Shown: positions 14,701 through 23,108, counted from the first letter of the stretch. The stretch is 28,036 nucleotides of DNA from Planctomycetota bacterium (GCA_023417885.1 JAEZED010000149.1:1-28036); one strand, 5' to 3'. Numbers and translations are program-made. The notes: a model not told the origin generated them from the sequence alone.

Positions 14701-15150
14701 GTGAGCGATTCCCCGCCAGCCCCGCAGGAGCGTGACGCGGACGCAACCGTGCCGCGCGCCCCGGCGGAGGTGGTGGCGCCCCGTTTCGGCGTGGGCCGGC
14801 TGGTGCGGCATGTGCTGGTCTGCGCCGGCCCGAGCTGCTGCGAGCCGGAGGCCGGGGCGATCACCTGGGGCCACATCAAGCGGCGTCTCTCGTCCCTGGG
14901 GCTGACGGGCAACCGCGAATCGGGCCCGGCCGTCTACCGCACGCGCTGCGACTGCCTGCGATTGTGCAACGACGGGCCGATCGTCGTGGTCTATCCTGAA
15001 GGGGCGTGGTACAGGAACGTCGACGCCGCCGCCGCGGAGCGGATCGTGCAGGAGCACGTCATCGGCGGGCGGGTCGTCGAGGATCTCTGCATCGCGCTCA
15101 ACCCGCTGCCGGGCGGCGCAGTCGCGGTGGAGGAGACGGACGTCGACTGA
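14701..15150 (+). CDS. Thioredoxin-like [2Fe-2S] ferredoxin
   Basis: A 149-residue protein with a charged, Pro-rich N-terminal tail of about 33 residues, then a thioredoxin-like ferredoxin domain. The strand RHVLVCAGPSCC carries Cys41 and Cys46/47, and RTRCDCLRLCNDGP carries Cys83, Cys85 and Cys89. It is followed by the diagnostic VVYPEGAWYRNV. Such proteins hold a [2Fe-2S] cluster and pass electrons in the cytoplasm; the partner is unknown. The extra cysteines beside the usual four are notable. GTG 14701 follows TAGCAT by 5 bases. Confidence 0.85.
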   Translation: MSDSPPAPQERDADATVPRAPAEVVAPRFGVGRLVRHVLVCAGPSCCEPEAGAITWGHIKRRLSSLGLTGNRESGPAVYRTRCDCLRLCNDGPIVVVYPEGAWYRNVDAAAAERIVQEHVIGGRVVEDLCIALNPLPGGAVAVEETDVD

Positions 15151-15244
15151 CGCGCCGGCAAACGGCGCGGGCCGACGCGGGTCAGGCAGTGGGCGGCGCG
15201 TGGGGATGAACTTGCCGAACAACCCCCCAGGAGTCTAAAGAGCA

Positions 15245-15856
15245 ATGAAGTCGATCAAGCCCACGAACCGGTCGGCCCGCTGGGCCGCGCTTGCGGCCGT
15301 CGCCGCCGCCATGACACTCTTCGTCATCCGCACCAGCGCGCAGGACGCCCAGCCGCCGGCCACCCAACCGGCAACTCAGGAGCAGACCCCCCCGGCGACC
15401 CAGCCCGCCAACGGTGCCGCGGGCGCCGGCGAGGAGTATCAGACCACGCCCGCCGGCGTGCGCTACCGCGTCACCCAGGAGGCCGGCGAGCCGATGACCG
15501 CCCAGCCCGGCGACATGGTCATGGTGCACTACGTCGGCCGCTTCGAGGACGGCACCGTCTTCGACACCAGCCTTCGCCCGCAGACGCGGAGCCGGTTCAC
15601 CGCGATCTGGCCCTTCGAGTTCAAGCTCGGCGACGGCTGGGTCATCAAGGGATGGGACGAGGGAATCCAGGGAATGAAGGTCGGCGAGAAGCGCACGCTC
15701 ATCGTTCCGCCCGAGGCGGCCTACGGCGAGGCCGGCGCCGGCGGCGGCGTGATCCCGCCCAACGCCACCCTCATCTTCGAGGTGCACCTGGTTGGCCTCT
15801 GGCGCCCGGAAGAGGGACAGGCCCCCCAGCAGCCGCAGCAGCCGCAGCAGCCGTAA
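15245..15856 (+). CDS. Exported FKBP-type peptidyl-prolyl isomerase
   Basis: The 203-residue protein has a basic N-terminus and a hydrophobic stretch (residues 14-27, ending near TSAQA-like residues), which suggests export or membrane anchoring. A linker rich in Gln, Pro, Ala and Thr (about residues 33-62) precedes one FKBP domain. It shows VMVHYVGRFEDGTVFDTS, FKLGDGWVIKGWDEGIQGM, the AYGEAGAG loop and IPPNATLIFEVHLV. It should catalyse cis-trans isomerisation of prolyl bonds in envelope proteins. The C-terminus is three copies of QQP, encoded by a 9-base repeat. AGGAG lies 11 bases before ATG 15245. A strong terminator follows. Confidence 0.92.
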   Translation: MKSIKPTNRSARWAALAAVAAAMTLFVIRTSAQDAQPPATQPATQEQTPPATQPANGAAGAGEEYQTTPAGVRYRVTQEAGEPMTAQPGDMVMVHYVGRFEDGTVFDTSLRPQTRSRFTAIWPFEFKLGDGWVIKGWDEGIQGMKVGEKRTLIVPPEAAYGEAGAGGGVIPPNATLIFEVHLVGLWRPEEGQAPQQPQQPQQP

Positions 15857-15887
15857 CGCGCTGGCCGGTGCTCGCCCGCGAAACACG

Positions 15888-15922
15888 ACAGCCTCGCGCA
15901 TCGCGCGAGGCTGTTTCCTTTT
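15888..15922 (+). terminator. Intrinsic terminator after the FKBP gene
   Basis: ACAGCCTCGCGC and GCGCGAGGCTGT form a perfect 12-bp stem with a 3-base ATC loop (15888-15914), followed by a T-rich tract (TTCCTTTT). It lies 31 bases after the FKBP stop. The next gene is convergent and ends at 15943, so this stem could also stop transcription from the other side, although the T tract favours the plus strand. Confidence 0.88.
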
Positions 15923-15942
15923 GGCTGATTGCTCTTCCGCGA

Positions 15943-17781
15943 TCAGGCGGGAATGCGCGAGACGGCGCGGCGGACTTCGGCGATGAGGGCCTCGACGCGG
16001 AACGGCTTGAAGAGGACGGCGTGCAGGCCCTCCTGGCTGGCGCGGACGATGCAGTGGTTGGGGTCGTAGCCGAAGCCGGTCATGAGGATGACCGGCGGCG
16101 GGTCCGGCAGCCGGCGGGCGGCGGCGAAGACGTCATACCCCGTCTTGTCCGGCATCTTGATGTCGGAGAGGATCAGGTCGAAGGCGGGAGCCTTGTCCAC
16201 GCTGGCGCGCAGGCGATCGATCGCCTTCTGCCCGCTCGTCTCCACCACCACGTTCACGCGGTACTTGCGCAGGACGCTCGCGATCGTGTCGCGGATCGTC
16301 GGCTCGTCGTCCACGAGAAGGATGCGCGACCCGGCCAGCGCCGGATCCGGCGGCGGTTCATCCTCCAGCTCGCGCGTGCCCAGGACCGTCTGCGGCCCCT
16401 TGCCCGCCTCGCGAAGGCTCCCGCGGATCGCCTCGACGTTCGCCAGGATGCTCTGGAGCTTGTCGCGCAGCGCTTCCTCCCCGATGAACTCATCGAGCAG
16501 GTTGGCGGCGTCGAGGGCGATGTCGTTCAGCGGGCCGGCGACCTCGGCACAGACGTCGTCCGCGACCTTCTTGTTGGTGGCCGCCCGCTCCGTCACGATC
16601 AGCTTCAGGATCGAGAGGGCGATGGCGACGTAGCGGCCGAAGATCTCGGCGAACTGCCGGTCGTCCTCGGTGAAGGCGGCGGTGCGGCGTGACTCGATGT
16701 TGAAGACGCCGATGACCTTGTCGTCGAGCGTGAGCGGGACGGTGAGGCTGCTGCGCGCGCCCTCGAGGCCCGGGAGGAACCGCGGATCGCGCTGCACGTC
16801 GGCGCAGATGTAGCTGCGGCCGGTGCGGGCGACGTAGCCGCTGATCCCGTTGGCCTCGGTATCGCTGTAGAGCTCCAGGTCCAGCGCCTCCTGCGGCAGG
16901 CCGCTGGCGACCACCAGCTCCAGCCGCCCCGTGCGCGGGTCGATCAGCCGGATCTGGAAGTGATCGAAGTGCATCAGCTCGCGCGTGACGCTGATCACCT
17001 TCTCCTCGAGCAGCTTGAGCCGCTCGGCCATGTTCATGCTCTCGACCGCCTCCGACTCGATCTTCACGAGCTGGGCGCCGGCCTTGTCGATCGCGTCCAG
17101 CTTCTGCTGGAGCTTGCGCGTGCCCGTGGCGTCGAATACCACCGCGACGATCTGCACCGGCTCGCCGTTGGGCGCCACGACCGGACTGGCGATCAGCTCC
17201 AGGAACTGCTCGTCGTCCACGTTCACCTGGTAGCGCTTCGAGACGGTGCCGGCCGGGCTGCTTCCCGCCGCACCGGCAACGACGGTGCTGAAGTGCCTGA
17301 ACGCCTCGCCGCACACGCGCCGAACCTGCTCGTGGATCCGGGCGGGCCAGGCGCGCATCTTCCGATTCATCCAGCTGCAACGGCCGCTCGAATCGACGAT
17401 GCAGACGCCCTCCCCGACGGTGTCGAGGATCTGGCTGGCCTGCTGCCCGAGCAGCGCCTTCTCAAGCGGACGAAAATCGCCGGCGTCACTGAAGACACCG
17501 GCGAAGCGGCCCTGCCTGAGTTGTCTGATGGCATCCTCGATGCTGCCGGCGCCCACAAGCTCGCACTTGCCCGACATGCACTTGATGAGCTCGCGAAAGA
17601 CGCGGGTCTCCGGCGACTCGTCGCCCGGGCGGCCATCCTGGCGCTGCCGCTCCTCGTCGAGCAGGTGCACGAGAAGCTCGCCGACGAGCAGGAGCCGAGC
17701 CGAGTCGGCGGGGACGGCCTCGTCGCCACCCTGCTGGGGGGCGATGCGAGGCGAGCGATCATCGGACGCGCGGTTCAACAT
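15943..17781 (-). CDS. PAS-GAF-receiver signalling protein with dead kinase-like segment
   Basis: A 612-residue soluble signalling protein. In order: a degenerate receiver-like region (about residues 28-112), a PAS domain (115-225), a coiled-coil-like linker, a GAF domain (253-395), a segment resembling the histidine-kinase dimerisation helices (400-460), and a complete receiver domain (486-612) with Asp491/Asp492, phospho-acceptor Asp540, Thr568 and Lys592. The kinase-like segment reads CAEVAGPLNDI where active kinases read SHELRTPLNAI, so the phospho-histidine is replaced by Ala412. There is no ATPase domain. It may relay signals from a separate kinase to an unknown output. ATG 17781 is preferred over longer frames because a good promoter lies 51-78 bases upstream. 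Confidence 0.82.
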   Translation of the reverse strand: MLNRASDDRSPRIAPQQGGDEAVPADSARLLLVGELLVHLLDEERQRQDGRPGDESPETRVFRELIKCMSGKCELVGAGSIEDAIRQLRQGRFAGVFSDAGDFRPLEKALLGQQASQILDTVGEGVCIVDSSGRCSWMNRKMRAWPARIHEQVRRVCGEAFRHFSTVVAGAAGSSPAGTVSKRYQVNVDDEQFLELIASPVVAPNGEPVQIVAVVFDATGTRKLQQKLDAIDKAGAQLVKIESEAVESMNMAERLKLLEEKVISVTRELMHFDHFQIRLIDPRTGRLELVVASGLPQEALDLELYSDTEANGISGYVARTGRSYICADVQRDPRFLPGLEGARSSLTVPLTLDDKVIGVFNIESRRTAAFTEDDRQFAEIFGRYVAIALSILKLIVTERAATNKKVADDVCAEVAGPLNDIALDAANLLDEFIGEEALRDKLQSILANVEAIRGSLREAGKGPQTVLGTRELEDEPPPDPALAGSRILLVDDEPTIRDTIASVLRKYRVNVVVETSGQKAIDRLRASVDKAPAFDLILSDIKMPDKTGYDVFAAARRLPDPPPVILMTGFGYDPNHCIVRASQEGLHAVLFKPFRVEALIAEVRRAVSRIPA

Positions 17782-17831
17782 CGTCCAGGGCCACCTGCTG
17801 CAAACATGCAAGCGCCGTTCCGACCGCGGGG

Positions 17832-17859
17832 ACTCTAGCCCGGAGCGAACGGCCGTCAA
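17832..17859 (-). promoter_or_regulatory. Sigma-70-like promoter of the PAS-GAF-REC gene
   Basis: On the minus strand TTGACG (17859-17854), a 16-base spacer and TAGAGT (17837-17832). Transcription would start near 17825, giving a leader of about 45 bases. This is one of the few promoters here with a convincing -35 element. Confidence 0.6.
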
Positions 17860-18001
17860 CAAGTAGAACGGTTTACCGCATCGGAGGTTCGACGTCCAAT
17901 CATCAGACCCGTCCAGGGGAGGGGCCGATACCTTCTCCCGCACCACGCCAGGCAGCCATCTTTTAATTGTCCCATCGGCCGGCCGACCGGGCAACGCAAA
18001 A

Positions 18002-18907
18002 TCAGCCCGCCAGAAGGGCATCACGCACCCGCGCGACGACCTCCGCGGCCTCGCCCGTCGCCTCGGCCCTGGCCAGACGCCCGGATCGCTCGTAGCACCC
18101 GGCGAGCGCGAATCGTCCCGGCTCGCTCTCCCGCGCCAGCGCGCCGATCGGGGAGGTGCAATCCCCCTCCAGCGCCGCGACCAGCGCCCGCTCCACCTCC
18201 GCGCACCGGCGCGTCGGCCCGTCGTCCAGCGGCGCAAGCGCCGCGGCCGCACGCGCGTCGTCGCGACGGCACTGGATCGCCAGCGCCCCCTGCCCCGCCG
18301 CCGGCGTCATGTCGTCAACCGGCAGCGGCCGCATCGTCGCAGGGCTGAAGCGGCCCAGCCGCACCAGGCCGGCCATGGCGAGGAGCATCGCATCCATCTC
18401 CCCCGCCTCCAGCCGTGCGAGGCGCGTGTCCACGTTGCCGCGCAGGGCCAGCACCTCCACGTCCGGCCGCAACGCCAGGATCTGCGCGCGCCGCCGCAGG
18501 CTGCTCGTGCCGATGCGCGCCCCCGTCGGAAGATCCGACACCCCGCCGCCGCGCCGGGAGACCAGGACGTCCCGAGGGTCCTCCCGCGCCGGCACGGCCC
18601 CGATCACCAAGGCGTGCGCCGCCTCAGGCACGAGTGGCATCGTCACCGGCACGTCCTTGAAGGAGTGGACCGCGATGTCCGCCTCGCCGCGCAGCAGCGC
18701 CAGCTCGACCTCTCTCGTGAAAAGCCCCTTGCCGCCCAACTCGTGAAGCGGGCGATCCTGGATGCGGTCGCCGCTCGTGGTGACGGGAACGATCTCGACG
18801 GCCAGGCCCGGATTCGCGCGCTCGACGGCGCCGGCGACGGTGCGCGACTGCGCCATCGCCAGCGCGCTGGCCCGGGTGGCAAGGCGAAGGCGGGCGCTGT
18901 CGCTCAT
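18002..18907 (-). CDS. hemC: Hydroxymethylbilane synthase (porphobilinogen deaminase)
   Basis: HemC joins four porphobilinogens into hydroxymethylbilane in cytoplasmic tetrapyrrole synthesis. Motifs are complete: RLATRASALAMAQSR at the start, GDRIQD, ELGGKGLFTREVE, HSFKDVP (residues 81-87), GTSSLRRRAQ, RGNVDTRL and AGQGALAIQ. The cysteine that carries the dipyrromethane cofactor is Cys250 in GDCTSPIGALA. At 301 residues it has the usual length. Two ATG codons lie side by side (18910 and 18907); the second is preferred because it lies 8 bases after the TACGGT box. It follows the SGNH hydrolase gene by about 20 bases. No other haem gene is nearby. Confidence 0.96.
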   Translation of the reverse strand: MSDSARLRLATRASALAMAQSRTVAGAVERANPGLAVEIVPVTTSGDRIQDRPLHELGGKGLFTREVELALLRGEADIAVHSFKDVPVTMPLVPEAAHALVIGAVPAREDPRDVLVSRRGGGVSDLPTGARIGTSSLRRRAQILALRPDVEVLALRGNVDTRLARLEAGEMDAMLLAMAGLVRLGRFSPATMRPLPVDDMTPAAGQGALAIQCRRDDARAAAALAPLDDGPTRRCAEVERALVAALEGDCTSPIGALARESEPGRFALAGCYERSGRLARAEATGEAAEVVARVRDALLAG

Positions 18908-18915
18908 CATCGAAA

Positions 18916-18921
18916 ACCGTA
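18916..18921 (-). promoter_or_regulatory. -10 box of leaderless hemC promoter
   Basis: TACGGT on the minus strand ends 8 bases before ATG 18907 and 5 bases before ATG 18910. No Shine-Dalgarno sequence is present. Confidence 0.55.
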
Positions 18922-18929
18922 GGACGCGA

Positions 18930-19751
18930 TCAGGAACCGGGATCGGCGCCCCGCCCGTTCGCGCCCGCGGCCGGTCGCGTCGTGCCCGCGCGCGACACCT
19001 CTGCGGCGCTCTCGGCGAGCAGTCGCGCCGCCTCGTCCGTCAGACGCACGCGCCGCACCGCCTCGTCGTCGATGGCCGAAGGAGGCGGCGCCTCCAGAGG
19101 CGACCGCTCGGCCAGCCCCGCATAGATCACCAGCGCCGCGAGCCACGTTCCCTGCGGGGAGGCGTGGAAGTCGTCGGGCCCGTAGAGCGGCAGGTCGGCG
19201 TCACGCCGCAAGGCAGCCTGCCAGGCCTCGCCCGCGGGAAGGATGCGCCCCTCGACCGACTCCGCGGCGAGGCGGTATGACTCGACGACGCGTGGAAAAT
19301 CGCCGCTGCGCTGCTTCGAGGGCCACACCATGTAGAACGCCGGCTTCCCCCCGGCCTCGCGGATCGCTCGCGCATAGCGGCGCGCGTCCGCCAACAGCGC
19401 CTCCCGGCTCTCCGGCAGCGCCGACGGGCCCTGCTGGAGGACGACCCATGTCCACGTGCCCTCCGCGATGCGCTGCCGTGCGCGCGGCCACTGGTCCGAA
19501 AGCGACGCCCCGCCGGCGACGAGCGCGTGCCCTTCGATGACCGGGCCGTCCGGCGAAGCGCGCGAGATGGCCGCCACCATGGCCGGCAGGTCGTTTCCCG
19601 CGGTGAGGCTGTTGCCGATGAAGAGGACGCGCACGATCGGCCGGTCGCCCGGCGCGGGGCCGGCGGGCGGAATCCCCGCGCGCAAGGCCAGGGCCAGCAC
19701 GAGCGCGATCAGTCCGACGGCGACCACGGGCCAGGCGCGGGATCGAAGCAT
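18930..19751 (-). CDS. Membrane-anchored or exported SGNH hydrolase
   Basis: A 273-residue protein with an N-terminal hydrophobic helix (about residues 8-24) that acts as signal or anchor. An SGNH/GDSL hydrolase domain follows. Block I is LFIGNSLTAGNDLP with catalytic Ser48. The block III region is VVLQQGPSALPES. The closing Asp-His dyad lies in GPDDFHASPQGTW. Such enzymes hydrolyse esters, for instance acetyl groups on polysaccharides; the substrate here is unknown. ATG 19751 is chosen because GGAGGT lies three bases upstream and the hydrophobic helix follows at once; the frame is open 168 bases further but looks non-coding. Confidence 0.8.
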   Translation of the reverse strand: MLRSRAWPVVAVGLIALVLALALRAGIPPAGPAPGDRPIVRVLFIGNSLTAGNDLPAMVAAISRASPDGPVIEGHALVAGGASLSDQWPRARQRIAEGTWTWVVLQQGPSALPESREALLADARRYARAIREAGGKPAFYMVWPSKQRSGDFPRVVESYRLAAESVEGRILPAGEAWQAALRRDADLPLYGPDDFHASPQGTWLAALVIYAGLAERSPLEAPPPSAIDDEAVRRVRLTDEAARLLAESAAEVSRAGTTRPAAGANGRGADPGS

Positions 19752-19949
19752 GCGACCTCCGCCGGCAGCGTACCGCGCCGGGACGTGCGCAGCGGACGAA
19801 ATCGCCGCCCGCAGTTTCGGCGCTGCCGGGGGGGATGAAAGGGGTTTAGGTTGCGTTCCTGCCGGAACTTCCGCCGCCGCGCGAAGTTCGGCCCGGCGAC
19901 CGGCGCCGGTCACAGGCAATCAAACGGCACCAGGAAAGGAGCCCCCGAC

Positions 19950-20156
19950 ATGAGCATCGCCAAGGTAATCGAGATCTCCTCCACGAGCACCCAGAGCTTC
20001 GATGATGCGGTGAAGCAGGGCGTGATGCGCGCCGGCGAGACCGTGCGCAACATCCGCAGCGCCTGGATCAAGGAGATGCGGGTGAACGTCGAAAACAACA
20101 AGATCACGCACTACCAGGTGAACCTCCAGGTCACCTTCGTGCTCGAAGGGCAATGA
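19950..20156 (+). CDS. Dodecin (flavin-binding protein)
   Basis: A 68-residue dodecin, which forms a dodecameric shell binding riboflavin or FMN and buffers free flavin in the cytoplasm. The sequence follows the family: SIAKVIEISSTSTQSFDDAV, RAGETVRNI, the flavin-stacking Trp in SAWIKEM, then NKITHYQVNLQVTFVLEG. ATG 19950 has AAAGGAG at 19935-19941, 8 bases upstream, and matches the family start. A TAGGTT at 19847-19852 could be the -10 of a leader of about 90 bases, but no -35 is clear. The stop overlaps the ATG of a small membrane protein. Confidence 0.92.
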   Translation: MSIAKVIEISSTSTQSFDDAVKQGVMRAGETVRNIRSAWIKEMRVNVENNKITHYQVNLQVTFVLEGQ

Positions 20157-20326
20157 CCTCCAACGCCCCTTCCGCCCGCGCCCGCTTGATGAGCGGGCCG
20201 GGCCGGGGGAGGCCGAGCCCGATGTTCATCTTCTTCTCCAACCGGCTGGGCTGCCTGGGGTCGATCGCCGTGACCCTCATCGGCACGCTCCTGCTCCTGG
20301 GCATCCTCTGGCTCATCAATCAGTGA
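20153..20326 (+). CDS. 57-residue single-helix membrane protein coupled to dodecin
   Basis: A short gene whose ATG overlaps the dodecin stop codon as ATGA, so translation is probably coupled. The product begins with a basic, Ser/Pro/Gly-rich stretch and then FIFFSNRLGCLGS. A transmembrane helix follows (about residues 36-56, rich in Leu, Ile and Gly), ending LWLINQ. The NRLGCLGS segment before the helix, with a single Cys34, looks conserved-type rather than random, and codon use matches the neighbours. I do not recognise a named family. An internal ATG at residue 24 would leave mainly the helix. It ends 23 bases before the flavoprotein gene. Confidence 0.65.
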   Translation: MTSNAPSARARLMSGPGRGRPSPMFIFFSNRLGCLGSIAVTLIGTLLLLGILWLINQ

Positions 20327-20337
20327 CGCCGCCCGGC

Positions 20338-20343
20338 TAGACT
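20338..20343 (+). promoter_or_regulatory. -10 box of leaderless flavoprotein gene
   Basis: TAGACT ends 6 bases before the GTG at 20350. Confidence 0.55.
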
Positions 20344-20349
20344 TGCCCC

Positions 20350-21672
20350 GTGATCGGCCCGAACGCGTGGGACATCGCCATCGTCGGCGGCGGCGCTGCC
20401 GGCCTGGCGGCGGGCATCTTCGCGGGCGAGGCCCATCCCGCCGCCCGCATCGCCCTCTTCGACGGCGCGCAGAAAGTGGGGGCCAAGATCCTCGTCGCCG
20501 GCGGCGGGCGATGCAACGTCACGCACTGGCGCACCGCGCCCGAGGACTACAACGCCGCGTCGCGCGGTTTCGTGAAGAACGTGCTGGCCTCGTTCGACGC
20601 CGACGACACCGTCGCGTGGATGGCCGGCCTCGGCGTCCAGCTCAAGCGCGAGGAGACTGGCAAGCTCTTCCCCACAACCGACAAGGCTCGCACGGTTCTG
20701 GAGGCGCTCCTGACGCGCCTGGACGCCGTCGGCGCCACGCTTCTTACCGGCCACCGGGTGACCGCCGTGGCGCGCGAGGGAGATGCCTTCACGCTCGAGA
20801 CAAGCCAGGGCCGCCACACCGCCCGGCGGCTCATCCTCTCGACCGGCGGACGCAGCCTCGCCCGCACCGGCAGCGACGGCGGGGGCTATGCGCTGGCGCG
20901 CTCCCTCGGCCACACCGTCGGCGACACGCATCCGGCGCTGGTGCCGATGGTCCTCCAGCAGCACTTTCTCCACGCGCAGCTCAGCGGCGTGAGCCACGAA
21001 GCGCAGATCACCACCTACGCTGGCGGCAAGCCGATCGATCGGCGCACCGGCTCGCTCCTCTGGACGCACTTCGGCCTCAGCGGCCCGCTGGCGATGGACG
21101 CCAGCCGCCACTGGCTCGTCGCCCGCGCCGGGGGCGCCCAGGTCGAGTGGCGCCTCTCCCTTCTCCCCGAACAACGCTTCGAGACGCTCGAGCCCGAACT
21201 GCTTCGGTTTGCCGCCGACCACCCCACCGCCACCATTCGCCGCGCGCTCGACCACCTCGCGACGCTCGCGCGCCATCCGGATGCTCCGCCGCCGGGCACC
21301 CTGGCCCAGCCCATCCCCGCTACCCTCCTCGACACGCTGCTCTCCTGGACGAAGATCGACCCCGCGACGCCGCTCGCGCAGCTTCGGCGCGACGACCGGC
21401 GACGCCTCATCCACGCACTGCTCGACCTGCCCCTTCCCGTCGAGCAGGAACGCGGGTGGAACTATGCCGAGGTGACCGCCGGCGGCGTGCCCCTCTCGGA
21501 GGTCGCGTGGCGCACGATGGAAAGCCGCATCACGCCCGGCCTGCACCTGGCGGGGGAGATCCTGGACGTGGACGGCCGGATCGGGGGGTTCAACTTCCAG
21601 TGGGCATGGGCGACCGGCCGGCTGGCGGGCCGGGCGGCGGCGCAGGGGCTCGTCCCATCCACATCCGCTTGA
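20350..21672 (+). CDS. HI0933-like (BaiN/YhiN family) FAD-binding oxidoreductase
   Basis: The 440-residue flavoprotein has an N-terminal Rossmann dinucleotide-binding motif (IVGGGAAGLAAG, from residue 11). The family mark KVGAKILVAGGGRCNVTH follows. Later segments are ILSTGGRSLARTGSDGGGYALA and the C-terminal FAD-contact region EILDVDGRIGGFNFQWAWATG. Members are FAD- and probably NAD(P)H-dependent reductases; one relative, BaiN, acts on bile acid intermediates, but most have no known substrate. GTG 20350 is chosen because the Rossmann motif begins ten residues later and the TAGACT box lies 6 bases upstream. Confidence 0.9.
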   Translation: MIGPNAWDIAIVGGGAAGLAAGIFAGEAHPAARIALFDGAQKVGAKILVAGGGRCNVTHWRTAPEDYNAASRGFVKNVLASFDADDTVAWMAGLGVQLKREETGKLFPTTDKARTVLEALLTRLDAVGATLLTGHRVTAVAREGDAFTLETSQGRHTARRLILSTGGRSLARTGSDGGGYALARSLGHTVGDTHPALVPMVLQQHFLHAQLSGVSHEAQITTYAGGKPIDRRTGSLLWTHFGLSGPLAMDASRHWLVARAGGAQVEWRLSLLPEQRFETLEPELLRFAADHPTATIRRALDHLATLARHPDAPPPGTLAQPIPATLLDTLLSWTKIDPATPLAQLRRDDRRRLIHALLDLPLPVEQERGWNYAEVTAGGVPLSEVAWRTMESRITPGLHLAGEILDVDGRIGGFNFQWAWATGRLAGRAAAQGLVPSTSA

Positions 21673-21796
21673 CGCCGGAGGCGGCGAGTGTTCCACTGCC
21701 GGATGGCGGCGCGACGCGGGTAGCCGCGGGCGGCGCCTGGGGGAGTTTCAACTCGGACTGACGGGTTGTTGCGTCTGTCGCCGAAAGGAGCCGGCA

Positions 21797-23059
21797 ATGA
21801 ATCGGCCCGCGACGTCGTTGACCTCGTTCCCCGAGCCGCCGGTCGCGGCGCATGCGCTGGATCGCGCCACACCGCCGCGCGAGGGACGCGCGCTCCGGCG
21901 TCTGCGCGCGGCGCTGGCGGAGGCGGACGTGGCGATCGCCGGCGCCGGCGAGACTGCGCGGGCGTGGGATATCCGCATGCTCGACGACCGCCTGCCGCGG
22001 CGCGTTCTGATCGACGGGGCGCTGGGACTCGGCGATGCCTACGTCGACGCCTGGTGGGAATGCGGCGACCTGCCGGAGCTGTTCAATCGCCTCCTGCGCC
22101 GCAGCACCGCCGCCAGGCTCTTCGACCGTCACATGCTCGCCCTCGTAACGCGCCAGCGCCTGGCCAACGCCCACCGACGCGCGGCGGCCTTCGCCAACGG
22201 GCAGGATCACTACGACCGCGGCAACGCGCTCTCTGACGCCATGCTCGATCGCCGCCTGACCTACACCTGCGGCTACTGGCGCCGGCGCGCCGCAGCCCAG
22301 GGTGTCCAGTGGTGGGATGGCACGCTCGACGAGGCGCAGGAGGCGAAGCTGGCGATGACTTGCCGGAAGCTCGGCCTGAAACCGGGCGACCGCGTGCTCG
22401 ACATCGGCTGCGGCTGGGGCAGCTTCGCCCGGTATGCCGCTGAGAAGCACGGCGCGCACGTCACGGGCATCACCGTCGCGCGCCAGCAGGTGGAACTGGC
22501 GCGCGAGCGCTGCCGCGGCCTACCGTGCGACTTCCGGCTCGAGGACTACCGCGACACGCGGGGCGAGCGATTCGACCACGTGGTGAGCCTGGGGATGTTC
22601 GAGCACGTCGGCCATCGCAACCATCGCATCTACATGGAATCATCGCGGCGACTGCTGAAGCCGGACGGGCTCTTCCTGCTCCACACGATCAGCACGCGCC
22701 GGAGCCAGCCGAACCTCGCGGACGTGGAGATCAGCTGGCTGGACCGCCACATCTTCCCGGGACTCTGCATCCCCTCCCTCGCGCAGATCGGCCGCGCGAT
22801 CGAAGGCCTCTTCACGATCGAGGACCTCCACAACATCGGCGCCCACTACGAGCCGACCCTGCTGGCATGGTTCGACAACTTCGACCGCAACTGGCCCGAC
22901 CTCCGACCCCGCTACGAGCCCGCCGCCGACCGCTTCTACCGGATGTGGAAGTACTACCTCCAGATCGCCACCGGCGCCTTCCGCAGCCGCAAGTACGGCG
23001 TCTGGCAGATCGTGCTCAGCCCCGCGGGCGTGCGCGGGGGATATGAGCGGCAGAGCTAG
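21797..23059 (+). CDS. cfa: Cyclopropane-fatty-acyl-phospholipid synthase family methyltransferase
   Basis: A 420-residue SAM-dependent enzyme that adds a methylene bridge across double bonds of membrane phospholipid acyl chains. An N-terminal lipid-binding domain (to about residue 125) is followed by the catalytic domain: GQDHYDRGNALSDAML, LTYTCGYW, the SAM-binding loop VLDIGCGWGSF (residues 200-210) and SLGMFEHVGHRNH (Glu269). The later ISWLDRHIFPG matches the family. ATG 21797 has GAAAGGAG 6 bases upstream, so this gene has an ordinary leader. Within the family, methyltransferases making branched or hydroxylated chains cannot be excluded. The four-helix-bundle cassette begins directly after its stop. 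Confidence 0.9.
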   Translation: MNRPATSLTSFPEPPVAAHALDRATPPREGRALRRLRAALAEADVAIAGAGETARAWDIRMLDDRLPRRVLIDGALGLGDAYVDAWWECGDLPELFNRLLRRSTAARLFDRHMLALVTRQRLANAHRRAAAFANGQDHYDRGNALSDAMLDRRLTYTCGYWRRRAAAQGVQWWDGTLDEAQEAKLAMTCRKLGLKPGDRVLDIGCGWGSFARYAAEKHGAHVTGITVARQQVELARERCRGLPCDFRLEDYRDTRGERFDHVVSLGMFEHVGHRNHRIYMESSRRLLKPDGLFLLHTISTRRSQPNLADVEISWLDRHIFPGLCIPSLAQIGRAIEGLFTIEDLHNIGAHYEPTLLAWFDNFDRNWPDLRPRYEPAADRFYRMWKYYLQIATGAFRSRKYGVWQIVLSPAGVRGGYERQS

Positions 23060-23062
23060 AGA

Positions 23063-23108
23063 TGGTCATTGGTCATTGGTCATTGGTCATTGGTCACTTG
23101 TCACTTGT
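23063..23108 (+). repeat. Left heptamer repeat of the four-helix-bundle cassette
   Basis: Four perfect TGGTCAT heptamers (23063-23090) are followed by TGGTCAC and TTGTCAC, then TTGT. TTGTCACTTGT at 23098-23108 is repeated in inverted form at 23652-23662. The block starts 3 bases after the cfa stop codon. Confidence 0.85.

Noticed and set aside
15829..15856. CAGCAGCCG triplicate at the end of the FKBP gene as a separate repeat element
   Set aside because: It is three copies inside the reading frame, encoding a QQP tail, and fits a low-complexity protein end.
17971..17985. GC-rich palindrome downstream of hemC as a terminator
   Set aside because: TCGGCCGGCCGA has almost no loop, and the following A/T patch (CAATTAAAAG) is not a T tract in the hemC direction.
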